From NCBI GenBank assembly GCA_937958145.1, contig CALGOE010000077.1, forward strand, positions 1 to 13,391: a DNA stretch of 13,391 nt, in the 5' to 3' direction. This document shows positions 5,839 to 11,859 of this stretch, piece by piece. This DNA comes from an uncultured Desulfobacca sp. Lineage in GTDB: Bacteria > Desulfobacterota > Desulfobaccia > Desulfobaccales > Desulfobaccaceae. The notes beneath the pieces were generated by a model. The model did no database searches, was not told the origin of the DNA, and saw only the letters and a program-made list of their open reading frames with translations. The translations under genes were made by a program, and so were the position numbers. How positions within the stretch are numbered: position 1 is the stretch's first letter; the number at the start of each line of letters is the position of its first letter.

Positions 5839-6189
5839 ATGGCCAAAAAGAAACCGGCAGTAAAACCTTTGCCTACCCTGATCAAAAAGAACGATAAGGT
5901 GGAAATCATTGCGGGCAAAGAAAAGGGCAAGACGGGAAAGGTCTTGCGGGTGCTCCGGGACAAAAATCGGGTCGTGGTCGAAAAGGTCAACATGATCAAA
6001 CGTCATACCCGTCCCAGTCCCACCACCGGTCAGGGCGGCATCGTCGAAAAAGAAGCCCCCTTGCACATTTCCAACGTCATGTTGATCTGCGGGAAATGCA
6101 CCGAAGCCACCCGCATCAAAAAGACCCAACTCCCCGATGGGCAATGGGCGCGCACCTGTAAAAAGTGCGGCGAATTCATCGAAGGATAA
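5839..6189 (+). CDS. rplX: 50S ribosomal protein L24, zinc-ribbon form
   Basis: L24 (116 aa; family about 100-120) is an assembly initiator that binds the 5' end of 23S rRNA. The KOW motif is at about residues 18-38 (NDKVEIIAGKEKGKTGKVLR), followed by VNMIKRHTRPSP and GGIVEKEAPLHISNVMLI. The C-terminal part has two cysteine pairs, CGKC (84, 87) and CKKC (107, 110), spaced like a zinc ribbon. Many bacterial L24 proteins have lost these cysteines. ATG 5839 is preceded by AGGTG (5829-5833), overlapping the rplN stop. The gap to rplE is 7 nt. Zinc binding is inferred from the cysteines. Confidence 0.96.
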   Translation: MAKKKPAVKPLPTLIKKNDKVEIIAGKEKGKTGKVLRVLRDKNRVVVEKVNMIKRHTRPSPTTGQGGIVEKEAPLHISNVMLICGKCTEATRIKKTQLPDGQWARTCKKCGEFIEG

Positions 6190-6196
6190 AATCATT

Positions 6197-6736
6197 ATGG
6201 CGCGGTTGTATGATCTCTACAAAGAAGAATGCGTCCCGGCGATGATGCAGGAGTTCCGCTACAAAAGCCCCATGCAAGTGCCCCGCCTGGAAAAGATCGT
6301 CATCAATATGGGGTTGGGGGAGGCCAGCCAGAATATCAAAATTCTTGACTCGGCCAGCGCCGAGTTGGCCGCCATCACCGGGCAAAAGCCGGTCATCACC
6401 CGGGCCCGGAAATCCATTGCAGCCTTCAAACTGCGGGAGGGCATGCCCATCGGCTGCATGGTCACCCTGCGCCGGGAGCGGATGTTTGAATTCCTGGACC
6501 GCCTGGTGAACGTCGCCCTGCCCCGGGTGCGGGACTTCCGGGGCGTCTCCGACAAGGCCTTCGACGGCCGGGGCAATTACACCCTGGGAATCAAAGAACA
6601 GATCATCTTCCCGGAAATCGATTATGACAAGATCGACAAAATCAAAGGCATGAATATCACCATCGTAACCACAGCCAAGACCGACGAAGAGGCCAGATTC
6701 CTCCTCCGGCGCTTGGGAATGCCTTTTAGGAGCTAG
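6197..6736 (+). CDS. rplE: 50S ribosomal protein L5
   Basis: L5 (179 aa, equal to E. coli) binds 5S rRNA in the central protuberance and contacts P-site tRNA. Seen: the N-terminal MARLYDLYKEECVPAMMQEF, PRLEKIVINMGLGEA, the signature ITGQKPVITRARKSIAAFKL, REGMPIGCMVTLR, then DFRGVSDKAFDGRGNYTLGI with EQIIFPEIDYDKID. ATG 6197 is chosen because upstream in-frame codons from 6137 lie inside rplX and do not resemble L5. GAAGGA (6181-6186) lies 10 nt upstream, spanning the end of rplX. In E. coli, S8 represses spc genes at the rplE start; the 7-nt gap here leaves little room outside coding sequence for such a site. Confidence 0.97.
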   Translation: MARLYDLYKEECVPAMMQEFRYKSPMQVPRLEKIVINMGLGEASQNIKILDSASAELAAITGQKPVITRARKSIAAFKLREGMPIGCMVTLRRERMFEFLDRLVNVALPRVRDFRGVSDKAFDGRGNYTLGIKEQIIFPEIDYDKIDKIKGMNITIVTTAKTDEEARFLLRRLGMPFRS

Positions 6737-6749
6737 TGAGGATAGGTGC

Positions 6750-6935
6750 GTGGCTAAAAAATCTCTCATTGCCAAAGCCAAACGGGACCCAAAGTTCAGC
6801 GTCCGCAAATATAACCGTTGCCCCCTGTGCGGCCGGCCGCGGGCCTTTTTGCGAAAATTTGGCATCTGTCGCCTCTGTTTCCGGTCCTTGGCGCTCAAAG
6901 GGGAAATCCCGGGCGTCATTAAATCAAGCTGGTAA
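6750..6935 (+). CDS. rpsN: 30S ribosomal protein S14, zinc-binding short form (type Z)
   Basis: This is the 61-residue form of S14, a 30S head protein, rather than the about 100-residue zinc-free form of E. coli. It has a complete CxxC-x12-CxxC zinc site: Cys24, Cys27, Cys40 and Cys43 (NRCPLCGRPRAF, GICRLCFRSLA). The C-terminal KGEIPGVIKSSW is the family ending, and AKKSLIAKAKRDPKFSVR the usual start. It begins with GTG 6750, with GAGG at 6738-6741 near the end of rplE. It is followed by the largest spacer in the window (152 nt). Confidence 0.96.
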   Translation: MAKKSLIAKAKRDPKFSVRKYNRCPLCGRPRAFLRKFGICRLCFRSLALKGEIPGVIKSSW

Positions 6936-6942
6936 CAGCCAC

Positions 6943-7013
6943 CCCCACAGACGGGGCCAGCAACTCTGCCGCTCCGAGCGACAAGTCGCGTGGCACCATG
7001 ACGAGCGGCTGGC
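6943..7013 (+). repeat. Nested inverted repeats in the 152-nt rpsN-rpsH spacer
   Basis: GCCAG (6956-6960) pairs with CTGGC (7009-7013), and CCGCTC (6969-6974) with GAGCGG (7003-7008), leaving an 8-nt bulge on the left. Inside, GCGA (6978-6981) pairs with TCGC (6986-6989). Upstream, CCCC (6943-6946) can pair with GGGG (6953-6956), competing for one base with the outer stem. The structure ends about 60 nt before the rpsH Shine-Dalgarno and is followed by an AT-richer stretch (7022-7065). No known RNA family is recognised. It might be a control site for the spc genes, but this is a guess. Confidence 0.5.
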
Positions 7014-7061
7014 GGCCGCCATCAGGCCAATCAATTCAGAGTTCATTGAGGATTATTGTTC

Positions 7062-7097
7062 ATGAGGTTAAAGAGGAGCCAGAAATCATGGGTTTAA
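7062..7097 (+). other. Possible 11-codon leader ORF overlapping the rpsH start
   Basis: ATG 7062 opens a frame encoding MRLKRSQKSWV and stopping at TAA 7095-7097. It overlaps the rpsH start (7088) in a different frame. GAGG (7048-7051) lies 10 nt upstream of this ATG. Its translation would carry ribosomes across the rpsH ribosome binding site (7073-7078). It may be chance: the peptide matches nothing I recognise. Confidence 0.2.
7073..7078 (+). promoter_or_regulatory. Shine-Dalgarno that fixes the rpsH start
   Basis: GAGGAG lies 9 nt before ATG 7088. The frame is open upstream to an ATG at 6998, but that codon has no site and would add 30 residues foreign to S8. Confidence 0.8.
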
Positions 7098-7486
7098 CCG
7101 ATCCCCTGGCGGATATGCTGACCAGAATCCGGAATGCGGGGGCGGCAAGGTTTGATAAGGTCGATATTCCCGCTTCCCAGATGAAAATCAGCCTGGCACG
7201 CATCCTGAAAGAAGAAGGCTATATCAAAAATTACAAGATTATCAAAGATAAGAAACAGGGCGTGCTCCGGGTCTATTTAAAGTATGACGACATCAACAAG
7301 CCATTAATCCAAGGTCTGCAGCGGGTGAGCAAACCAAGCCGCCGCGTCTATGCCGGCAAGGAAGAAATTCCCCAGGTCCTGGGCGGGCTGGGCATCGCCG
7401 TGGTCTCCACCTCCAAAGGCGTCATGACGGATCGTGAGGCCAGGCGGTTGGGTATCGGCGGCGAGGTCCTCTGCACCATCTGGTAA
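7088..7486 (+). CDS. rpsH: 30S ribosomal protein S8
   Basis: S8 (132 aa; family about 130) binds helix 21 of 16S rRNA and organises the 30S platform; in E. coli it represses the spc operon. Seen: the N-terminal TDPLADMLTRIRNAG, the central LARILKEEGYIKNY, QRVSKPSRRVYAG, and the C-terminal signature GLGIAVVSTSKGVMTDREAR followed by GGEVLCTIW. ATG 7088 is chosen by the family N-terminus and by GAGGAG. It is preceded by an unusually long, structured spacer. This protein would be the natural candidate to bind that spacer, but no S8 recognition core was identified there. Confidence 0.97.
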   Translation: MGLTDPLADMLTRIRNAGAARFDKVDIPASQMKISLARILKEEGYIKNYKIIKDKKQGVLRVYLKYDDINKPLIQGLQRVSKPSRRVYAGKEEIPQVLGGLGIAVVSTSKGVMTDREARRLGIGGEVLCTIW

Positions 7487-7495
7487 GGACATGAC

Positions 7496-7518
7496 GCCGG
7501 TAGAACATTGAAACCGGC
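7496..7518 (+). repeat. Perfect 6-bp stem-loop in the rpsH-rplF spacer
   Basis: GCCGGT (7496-7501), 11-nt loop, ACCGGC (7513-7518). It ends 2 nt before the rplF Shine-Dalgarno GAAGGA (7521-7526). No U-tract follows. Confidence 0.5.
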
Positions 7519-7535
7519 AAGAAGGAATCAGTGGT

Positions 7536-8075
7536 ATGTCACGCATTGGAAAAAAGCCCATCCCCTTGACCAAAGACGTCAAGGTGACCTACGAAAACCG
7601 GACCCTGCAGGTGCAAGGACCCCGGGGCACGCTGAGCCGGACCATCCATCCGGCCGTGGAACTCGAGATCAGCCCCACCGAGATCAAGGTTGTTCCCAAG
7701 GATAACGTCCCGGCCAACTGGCGCTATTGGGGCCTGGAACGGACCCTGGTGGCCAACATGGTGACAGGGGTGACCACCGGTTTCACCCGGGCCCTGGAAA
7801 TCGTTGGAACCGGGTATAAAGTGGAAGACAAGGGCAGTCATCTGGTGTTTAGTCTGGGCTATTCCCATCCCATTGAATTCAAGCTGCCGGCCGGGATTAG
7901 CGCCCAGGTGGAGAAGGCCAACCGTCTCATCCTGCAGGGGGCTGATAAAGAGTCATTAGGACAGACCGCGGCCATCATCCGCCAGATGCGGCCGCCTGAG
8001 CCCTACAAAGGCAAAGGCATCAAGTACGCCGAAGAAGTCATCCGCCGCAAGGTCGGCAAATCGGGTGGCAGGTAA
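7536..8075 (+). CDS. rplF: 50S ribosomal protein L6
   Basis: L6 (179 aa; family about 175-185) lies near the GTPase-associated region of the 50S subunit. It is made of two similar domains. The first has MSRIGKKPIPLTKDVKVTYE, LQVQGPRGTLSRTIHP and the linker TLVANMVTGVTTGFTRALEI. The second has VGTGYKVEDKGSHLVFSLGYSHP in outline, GADKESLGQTAAIIRQMRPP and the signature PEPYKGKGIKYAEE. ATG 7536 follows GAAGGA (7521-7526) by 9 nt. It is flanked by stem-loops in both adjoining spacers (49 nt before, 75 nt after). Confidence 0.97.
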   Translation: MSRIGKKPIPLTKDVKVTYENRTLQVQGPRGTLSRTIHPAVELEISPTEIKVVPKDNVPANWRYWGLERTLVANMVTGVTTGFTRALEIVGTGYKVEDKGSHLVFSLGYSHPIEFKLPAGISAQVEKANRLILQGADKESLGQTAAIIRQMRPPEPYKGKGIKYAEEVIRRKVGKSGGR

Positions 8076-8096
8076 AAAATATCCTTACTCTTGGAA

Positions 8097-8126
8097 CGCC
8101 GGCGGCCCTGGGAACCAGGCCCGGCG
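8097..8126 (+). repeat. Strong stem-loop in the rplF-rplR spacer
   Basis: Outer stem CGCCGG (8097-8102) with CCGGCG (8121-8126); inner stem CCTGG (8107-8111) with CCAGG (8115-8119) closing a GAA triloop (8112-8114). This gives 11 nearly all-GC pairs interrupted by a small internal loop. It is one of the strongest structures in the window and ends 12 nt before the rplR Shine-Dalgarno AGGGA (8139-8143). No U-tract follows, so intrinsic termination is unlikely. It may slow decay or processing within the transcript. Confidence 0.65.
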
Positions 8127-8150
8127 ACCAGGAATGGCAGGGACTTTGGT

Positions 8151-8519
8151 ATGGGACAGACAAATCCGAAGGTAGTAGCCAGATTAAAACGGAAAAAACG
8201 GGTCCGGAGCAAGATCTCCGGTGATGCGGAGCGTCCCCGCCTGTCGGTGTTCAAAAGCTCCAGACATATTTATGCCCAGATTATCGACGACCGCAAAGGC
8301 CAGACCCTGGTGGCAGCCTCAACCCTGAGCAAACAGTTACGGTCGGAAGTCAGCTCCCTGAAAAAAATGGAGGCCGCCAAGCTGGTGGGCAAGTTGCTGG
8401 CCGAGCGGGCCAAAGCCGCCGGCATCACCAAGGTCGCCTTTGATCGGGGCGGTTTCCTGTATCACGGCCGGATCAAAGAATTGGCAGACAGTTGCCGGGA
8501 GCACGGCCTGGATTTCTAG
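8151..8519 (+). CDS. rplR: 50S ribosomal protein L18
   Basis: L18 (122 aa; family about 117-125) brings 5S rRNA to the 50S subunit. Seen: the basic N-terminus ARLKRKKRVRSKISGDAERP, RLSVFKSSRHIYAQIIDD, KMEAAKLVGKLLAERAKAAG and the C-terminal signature VAFDRGGFLYHGRIKELADS with REHGLDF. ATG 8151 is preferred: AGGGA (8139-8143) lies 7 nt upstream. An in-frame TTG at 8091 would add 20 residues encoded by the stem-loop spacer, which do not look like L18. Gaps are 75 nt to rplF and 49 nt to rpsE. Confidence 0.96.
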   Translation: MGQTNPKVVARLKRKKRVRSKISGDAERPRLSVFKSSRHIYAQIIDDRKGQTLVAASTLSKQLRSEVSSLKKMEAAKLVGKLLAERAKAAGITKVAFDRGGFLYHGRIKELADSCREHGLDF

Positions 8520-8558
8520 CCGGGTCGGCTGACAGTTTGGTAAACAGGTAGGTAAAAC

Positions 8559-8563
8559 GGAGG
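8559..8563 (+). promoter_or_regulatory. Strong Shine-Dalgarno for the TTG start of rpsE
   Basis: GGAGG lies 5 nt before TTG 8569, supporting the rare start codon. A weak GTTT/AAAC repeat (8535-8545) lies upstream. Confidence 0.8.
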
Positions 8564-8568
8564 AAACC

Positions 8569-9066
8569 TTGTTCGAGAGCGATTCTGAATCCCAGCTTCT
8601 GGATAAAGTGGTCCATATCAGTCGGGTGGCCAAAGTGGTGAAGGGCGGCCGGCGTTTCAGCTTCAATGCCCTGGTCGTCGTCGGTGATGGCCAAGGCCAG
8701 GTGGGAGCCGGATTGGGCAAAGCCAACGAAGTGCCGGAAGCCATCCGCAAGGCCATGGAGCAGGCCAAAAAAAGTATGATCAAAATCCCCATCATCAACC
8801 GGACGATTCCCTATACCGTTTTGGGGAGATTTGGGGCTGGCCGCGTGCTCCTCAAACCGGCCTCCGAAGGAACCGGGGTCATCGCCGGCGGACCGGTCCG
8901 GGCCGTGGTGGAAGTGGCCGGTATCCATAACATCCTGACCAAATGTCTGGGATCCAACAATCCCCACAACGCCGTCAAGGCCACCTTCGACGCGCTCAAA
9001 CAGCTGGCCAATCCGGAAGAGATCGCCCAGAAACGGAATCGCCCCCTCGACGAAATCAGGGCCTAA
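8569..9066 (+). CDS. rpsE: 30S ribosomal protein S5
   Basis: S5 (165 aa; family about 160-175) acts in translational fidelity and lines the mRNA entry channel. The N-terminal double-stranded-RNA-binding-like domain has ISRVAKVVKGGRRFSFNALV, VVGDGQGQVGAGLGKANEVP and EAIRKAMEQAKK. The C-terminal domain has LKPASEGTGVIAGGPVRAVV, EVAGIHNILTKCLGSNNPHN and VKATFDALKQL. The loop VVKGGRRFSF, linked to spectinomycin sensitivity in E. coli, is complete. The TTG at 8569 is chosen because of the GGAGG 5 nt upstream; no ATG occurs before the conserved N-terminal block. Confidence 0.95.
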   Translation: MFESDSESQLLDKVVHISRVAKVVKGGRRFSFNALVVVGDGQGQVGAGLGKANEVPEAIRKAMEQAKKSMIKIPIINRTIPYTVLGRFGAGRVLLKPASEGTGVIAGGPVRAVVEVAGIHNILTKCLGSNNPHNAVKATFDALKQLANPEEIAQKRNRPLDEIRA

Positions 9067-9090
9067 GCGGCCTGGGAATAGAGTAAAGTC

Positions 9091-9285
9091 ATGGCAGAAC
9101 AGGTCTTGCAAATCACCCTCAAGCGCAGCCCCATCGGCCGGCCCAAACGGCATCGCCTGACGCTGGCCACGTTGGGTCTGACGAAAATGAACAAAACCGT
9201 CCGCCATCGGGATACCCCGTCCATTCGGGGGATGGTCCGGCAGGTGGCCTACCTCGTGGATGTACAAGTCGGCAGTGCCGAATAA
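9091..9285 (+). CDS. rpmD: 50S ribosomal protein L30
   Basis: L30 (64 aa; family about 58-65) is a small 23S rRNA-binding protein. Seen: LQITLKRSPIGRPKRHRLTL, ATLGLTKMNKTVRHRDTPSI and RGMVRQVAYLVDVQ. These match the family motif of an initial strand, the GLxKxNxxV turn and a final helix. ATG 9091 has only a weak purine-rich site (GGGAATAGAG) upstream. The 24-nt gap to rpsE and 12-nt gap to rplO suggest coupled translation. L30 is missing from some bacterial groups, so its presence is a mild lineage clue. Confidence 0.94.
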   Translation: MAEQVLQITLKRSPIGRPKRHRLTLATLGLTKMNKTVRHRDTPSIRGMVRQVAYLVDVQVGSAE

Positions 9286-9297
9286 GGTTGCAGCGCC

Positions 9298-9738
9298 ATG
9301 AAATTAGATGAATTAAAGCCCGCCGAGGGCTCAAAACACAAGAAAAAGCGGGTGGGGCGCGGCCCCGGCTCCGGTCACGGCAAGACCGCCTGCCGCGGCC
9401 ATAAAGGACAACGTTCCCGTTCCGGCGCCAAACTCAGTCCGGGTTTTGAGGGCGGCCAAATGCCCCTCATCCGCCGGCTGCCCAAACGCGGGTTCACGAA
9501 TATCTTCAAGAAACCCTGGACCATTGTCAACGTCCGCGATCTGGCGCGCTTTCCCGCCGAAACCGTCGTGGACGCCGATCTGTTGGTCAAGGCCGGGATC
9601 ATCAAAAAAGGCAGCGAGCGCATCAAACTGCTGGGTCAAGGCACCGTCAGCGTCCCCCTGACGGTGAAGGTCCAGGCGGCCAGCACCCAGGCCAAAGAAC
9701 TTATCGAAGCCCAGGGGGGCAAAGTCGAGGTGATCTAA
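9298..9738 (+). CDS. rplO: 50S ribosomal protein L15
   Basis: L15 (146 aa; family about 144-150) is a late assembly protein of the 50S subunit. The long basic N-terminal extension is clear: MKLDELKPAEGSKHKKKRVG, RGPGSGHGKTACRGHKGQ, then SRSGAKLSPGFEGGQMPLIR and RLPKRGFTNIF. The globular C-terminal domain follows, ending AKELIEAQGGKVEVI. AAGGTT at 9284-9289 spans the rpmD stop and serves as the likely ribosome binding site. Only one base separates its stop from the secY start, and its last codons contain the secY Shine-Dalgarno. Confidence 0.97.
   Translation: MKLDELKPAEGSKHKKKRVGRGPGSGHGKTACRGHKGQRSRSGAKLSPGFEGGQMPLIRRLPKRGFTNIFKKPWTIVNVRDLARFPAETVVDADLLVKAGIIKKGSERIKLLGQGTVSVPLTVKVQAASTQAKELIEAQGGKVEVI
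9727..9733 (+). promoter_or_regulatory. Consensus Shine-Dalgarno for the GTG start of secY
   Basis: GAGGTGA lies within the last codons of rplO, 6 nt before GTG 9740. It is complementary to seven bases of the usual 16S rRNA 3' end. Confidence 0.85.
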
Positions 9739-9739
9739 G

Positions 9740-11053
9740 GTGCTGGGCGGCTTCCAGAATATTGCCAAAATCCCCGAACTGAAGCGGCGGATCGTAGTCA
9801 CCCTGCTGCTCTTGGCCGTCTATCGGGTCGGTTGCCACATCCCCACCCCCGGCATCGATGCCGAAGCCCTCATGAATTTCTTTGCCCGGCATCGGGGGAC
9901 TATTTTTGGCCTCTTTGACATGTTTTCCGGCGGCGCCCTGGAACGCCTCAGCGTCTTCGCCCTGGGCATCATGCCGTATATCAGCGCCTCCATTATCATG
10001 GAGCTGCTGAAGATCGTCGTCCCGGCCATTGAAAAGCTCTATAAAGAGGGAGAGGCCGGGCAGAAAAAGATCAAACAGTATACCCGCTACGGCACCATCG
10101 TCCTCAGTGCCATCCAGGGCATGGGCATCGCCATCGGCCTGGAAAGCATGGGCATGGAAAGCGGCGGCACCCCGGCGGTGCTGCACCCCGGCTGGGGGTT
10201 CCGGCTCATGACCGTCCTGACCCTGACCTCGGGCACCGCCTTCATCATGTGGCTGGGGGAACAGATCACCGAACGAGGCATCGGCAACGGCATCTCCCTC
10301 ATCATCTTTGCCGGCATCGTCGCCCGCATGCCCTCCGCCATCATCAATACCTTCCAATTGATGAAAACCGGGGAAATCGGCACCGTCGTTCTTCTGCTCA
10401 TCACCATCTTCATGGTGCTCGTGGTGGGGTTCATCGTCTTCATGGAGCGGGGCCAGAGACGCATCCCGGTCCAATACGCCCGCCGGGTGGTGGGACGCCG
10501 GATGTATGGTGGTCAGACCACCCACTTGCCCTTGAAAGTCAACAGCGCCGGCGTCATCCCCCCCATCTTTGCCTCCTCCATCCTGATGTTTCCGGCCACG
10601 GTGGCCACCTTCATCGGGACGGAATGGGTGCGGCGGGCCACCGAATGGATCTCTCCCGGAGCCCTCATCCATGAGATCCTCTACGTCATCCTGATCATTT
10701 TCTTCTGCTATTTCTACACCGCGGTGACCTTTAATCCCGTGGATGTAGCCGAAAATATGAAAAAATACGGGGGGTATATCCCCGGTTTGCGGCCGGGCAA
10801 GCCCACTTCCGAACACATTGAACGGATCCTGGCGCGCATCACCCTGGGCGGTGCCTTGTATGTTTCGGCCGTCTGTGTTCTCCCCACCATTCTGGTGCAA
10901 CGGTTTAACGTCCCCTTTTACTTCGGCGGCACCGCCCTCCTCATCGTTGTCGGGGTGGCCATGGATACCGTGGGACAGATTGAATCGCACATGCTCACCC
11001 GTCACTATGAAGGGTTCATGAAAAAGCGGATCGGCGGCCGGGTGCGGCGGTAA
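9740..11053 (+). CDS. secY: Preprotein translocase subunit SecY
   Basis: SecY (437 aa; family about 420-445) forms the inner-membrane channel for Sec export and membrane protein insertion, with SecE, SecG and SecA. About ten hydrophobic helices can be picked out, including residues 16-30, 67-90, 117-134, 155-171, 184-204, 213-235, 270-292, 311-330, 367-386 and 396-411. Signatures are FSGGALERLSVFALGIMPYI and the TM4-5 region LGEQITERGIGNGISLIIFA. In cytosolic loop C5, Arg351 in YIPGLRPGKPT matches the E. coli Arg357 needed for SecA-dependent transport. It starts with GTG 9740, 1 nt after rplO. A 102-nt spacer with a small stem-loop follows. Confidence 0.97.
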   Translation: MLGGFQNIAKIPELKRRIVVTLLLLAVYRVGCHIPTPGIDAEALMNFFARHRGTIFGLFDMFSGGALERLSVFALGIMPYISASIIMELLKIVVPAIEKLYKEGEAGQKKIKQYTRYGTIVLSAIQGMGIAIGLESMGMESGGTPAVLHPGWGFRLMTVLTLTSGTAFIMWLGEQITERGIGNGISLIIFAGIVARMPSAIINTFQLMKTGEIGTVVLLLITIFMVLVVGFIVFMERGQRRIPVQYARRVVGRRMYGGQTTHLPLKVNSAGVIPPIFASSILMFPATVATFIGTEWVRRATEWISPGALIHEILYVILIIFFCYFYTAVTFNPVDVAENMKKYGGYIPGLRPGKPTSEHIERILARITLGGALYVSAVCVLPTILVQRFNVPFYFGGTALLIVVGVAMDTVGQIESHMLTRHYEGFMKKRIGGRVRR

Positions 11054-11114
11054 CCAACCCGGGGAATAATACCGTCTCCACCTTGACAAACTTTCGACCC
11101 AAAGCTGGATGCAG

Positions 11115-11128
11115 GCGGCACATGCCGC
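11115..11128 (+). repeat. Short stem-loop in the secY-adk spacer
   Basis: GCGGC (11115-11119), loop ACAT, GCCGC (11124-11128). It is 5 GC-only pairs and ends 14 nt before the adk Shine-Dalgarno. No U-tract follows. Upstream in the same spacer is a lone TTGACA (11083-11088) without a matching -10 box. Confidence 0.4.
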
Positions 11129-11142
11129 AATGAAGAGAGGAT

Positions 11143-11150
11143 AAAGGAGG
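11143..11150 (+). promoter_or_regulatory. Consensus Shine-Dalgarno of adk
   Basis: AAAGGAGG lies 5 nt before ATG 11156. It is the best ribosome binding site in the window, which suggests independent, efficient translation of adk after the 102-nt gap. Confidence 0.85.
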
Positions 11151-11155
11151 CAGGC

Positions 11156-11803
11156 ATGAATCTGATTTTATTGGGCGGCCCCGGCGCGGGCAAAGGGACG
11201 CAGGCCAAACTGTTGATCGAAAAATACAACATTCCGCAGATCTCCACCGGTGACATTTTGCGGGCGGCCGTCAAGGAAGGCACCGAAATGGGCAAGAAGG
11301 CCAAAGAATACATGGACGCCGGCAAACTGGTGCCCGATGAAGTGGTCATCGGCATCATTGAAGATAGATTAAAACAGCCCGATGCCCAAAAAGGCTTTAT
11401 CCTGGATGGGTTCCCCCGCACCGTGCCCCAGGCCGAGGCCTTGGACGCCACCCTCAAAAAAATGGGCTCCAAAATTGACCACGTGCTCAGCATCGAAGTG
11501 GATGAAGAAGAGTTGGTAACCCGTTTGACCGGTCGTCGGACCTGCAAAAATCAGGCCTGCGGCCAGATGTACCACATCAAATTCACCCCTCCCAAGAAAG
11601 AGGGCATCTGCGACAAATGCGGTTCCGAACTCTATCAACGGGATGATGACAACGAGACCACGGTCCGGTCCCGTTTGGCGACCTACAACCAGGCCACCAA
11701 GCCCCTCATCGATTACTACAGCAAGCAGGGCATCCTGAAGACCATCAAAGGGGTCGGCGGCATTAACGACATCTTTAACCAAATCTGCAAGATCTTAGGA
11801 TAG
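11156..11803 (+). CDS. adk: Adenylate kinase, long form with zinc-type LID
   Basis: Adenylate kinase (215 aa) converts ATP + AMP to 2 ADP in the cytoplasm. Seen: the P-loop GGPGAGKGT (residues 7-15), the AMP-binding region ISTGDILRAAV, the signature GFILDGFPRTVPQAEAL (80-96), and the LID domain from about 125. The LID carries four cysteines, Cys130, Cys135, Cys152 and Cys155 (CKNQACG and CDKCG), as in zinc-stabilised enzymes. The first pair is C-x4-C rather than the usual C-x2-C. Arginines after the LID (DDDNETTVRSRL) are kept. It lies between secY (102 nt) and map (56 nt), an order common outside Gammaproteobacteria. A perfect stem-loop begins 8 nt after its stop codon. Confidence 0.97.
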   Translation: MNLILLGGPGAGKGTQAKLLIEKYNIPQISTGDILRAAVKEGTEMGKKAKEYMDAGKLVPDEVVIGIIEDRLKQPDAQKGFILDGFPRTVPQAEALDATLKKMGSKIDHVLSIEVDEEELVTRLTGRRTCKNQACGQMYHIKFTPPKKEGICDKCGSELYQRDDDNETTVRSRLATYNQATKPLIDYYSKQGILKTIKGVGGINDIFNQICKILG

Positions 11804-11811
11804 GGAACATT

Positions 11812-11848
11812 CTTCGGGAACCCGCCTCGCCGGCCCGGGTTCCCGAAG
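11812..11848 (+). terminator. Perfect 13-bp stem-loop between adk and map; U-tract absent
   Basis: CTTCGGGAACCCG (11812-11824) pairs fully with CGGGTTCCCGAAG (11836-11848) around an 11-nt loop. It begins 8 nt after the adk stop and ends 11 nt before the map ATG. It is the longest perfect stem in the window. The bases after it (CCCATTCTCG) are not a U-tract, so it is not a standard Rho-independent terminator. It may protect the 3' end of upstream mRNA, pause polymerase or limit map expression. The structure is certain on paper; the role is not. Confidence 0.6.
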
Positions 11849-11859
11849 CCCATTCTCGT

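Noticed and set aside
6150..6240. E. coli-type S8 binding site at the rplX-rplE junction
   Set aside because: The gap is 7 nt and I could not identify the helix-21-like core by eye; not supported without a structure search.
6998..7087. In-frame ATG at 6998 extending S8 by 30 residues
   Set aside because: No ribosome binding site, foreign sequence, and part of it lies in the predicted stem. GAGGAG supports ATG 7088.
8091..8150. In-frame TTG at 8091 extending L18 by 20 residues
   Set aside because: The added residues are encoded by the stem-loop and do not resemble L18; ATG 8151 has AGGGA upstream.
9701..11089. 462-codon open frame on the minus strand opposite secY
   Set aside because: It mirrors secY codons and is rich in Asp, His and Gly with no recognisable domain or good start site. 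It is a shadow of a GC-rich gene.
11083..11111. Exact TTGACA (11083-11088) in the secY-adk spacer, suggesting an adk promoter
   Set aside because: At spacings of 16-18 nt the candidate -10 boxes are CTGGAT, TGGATG and GGATGC, none close to TATAAT. A -35 alone is too weak to call.
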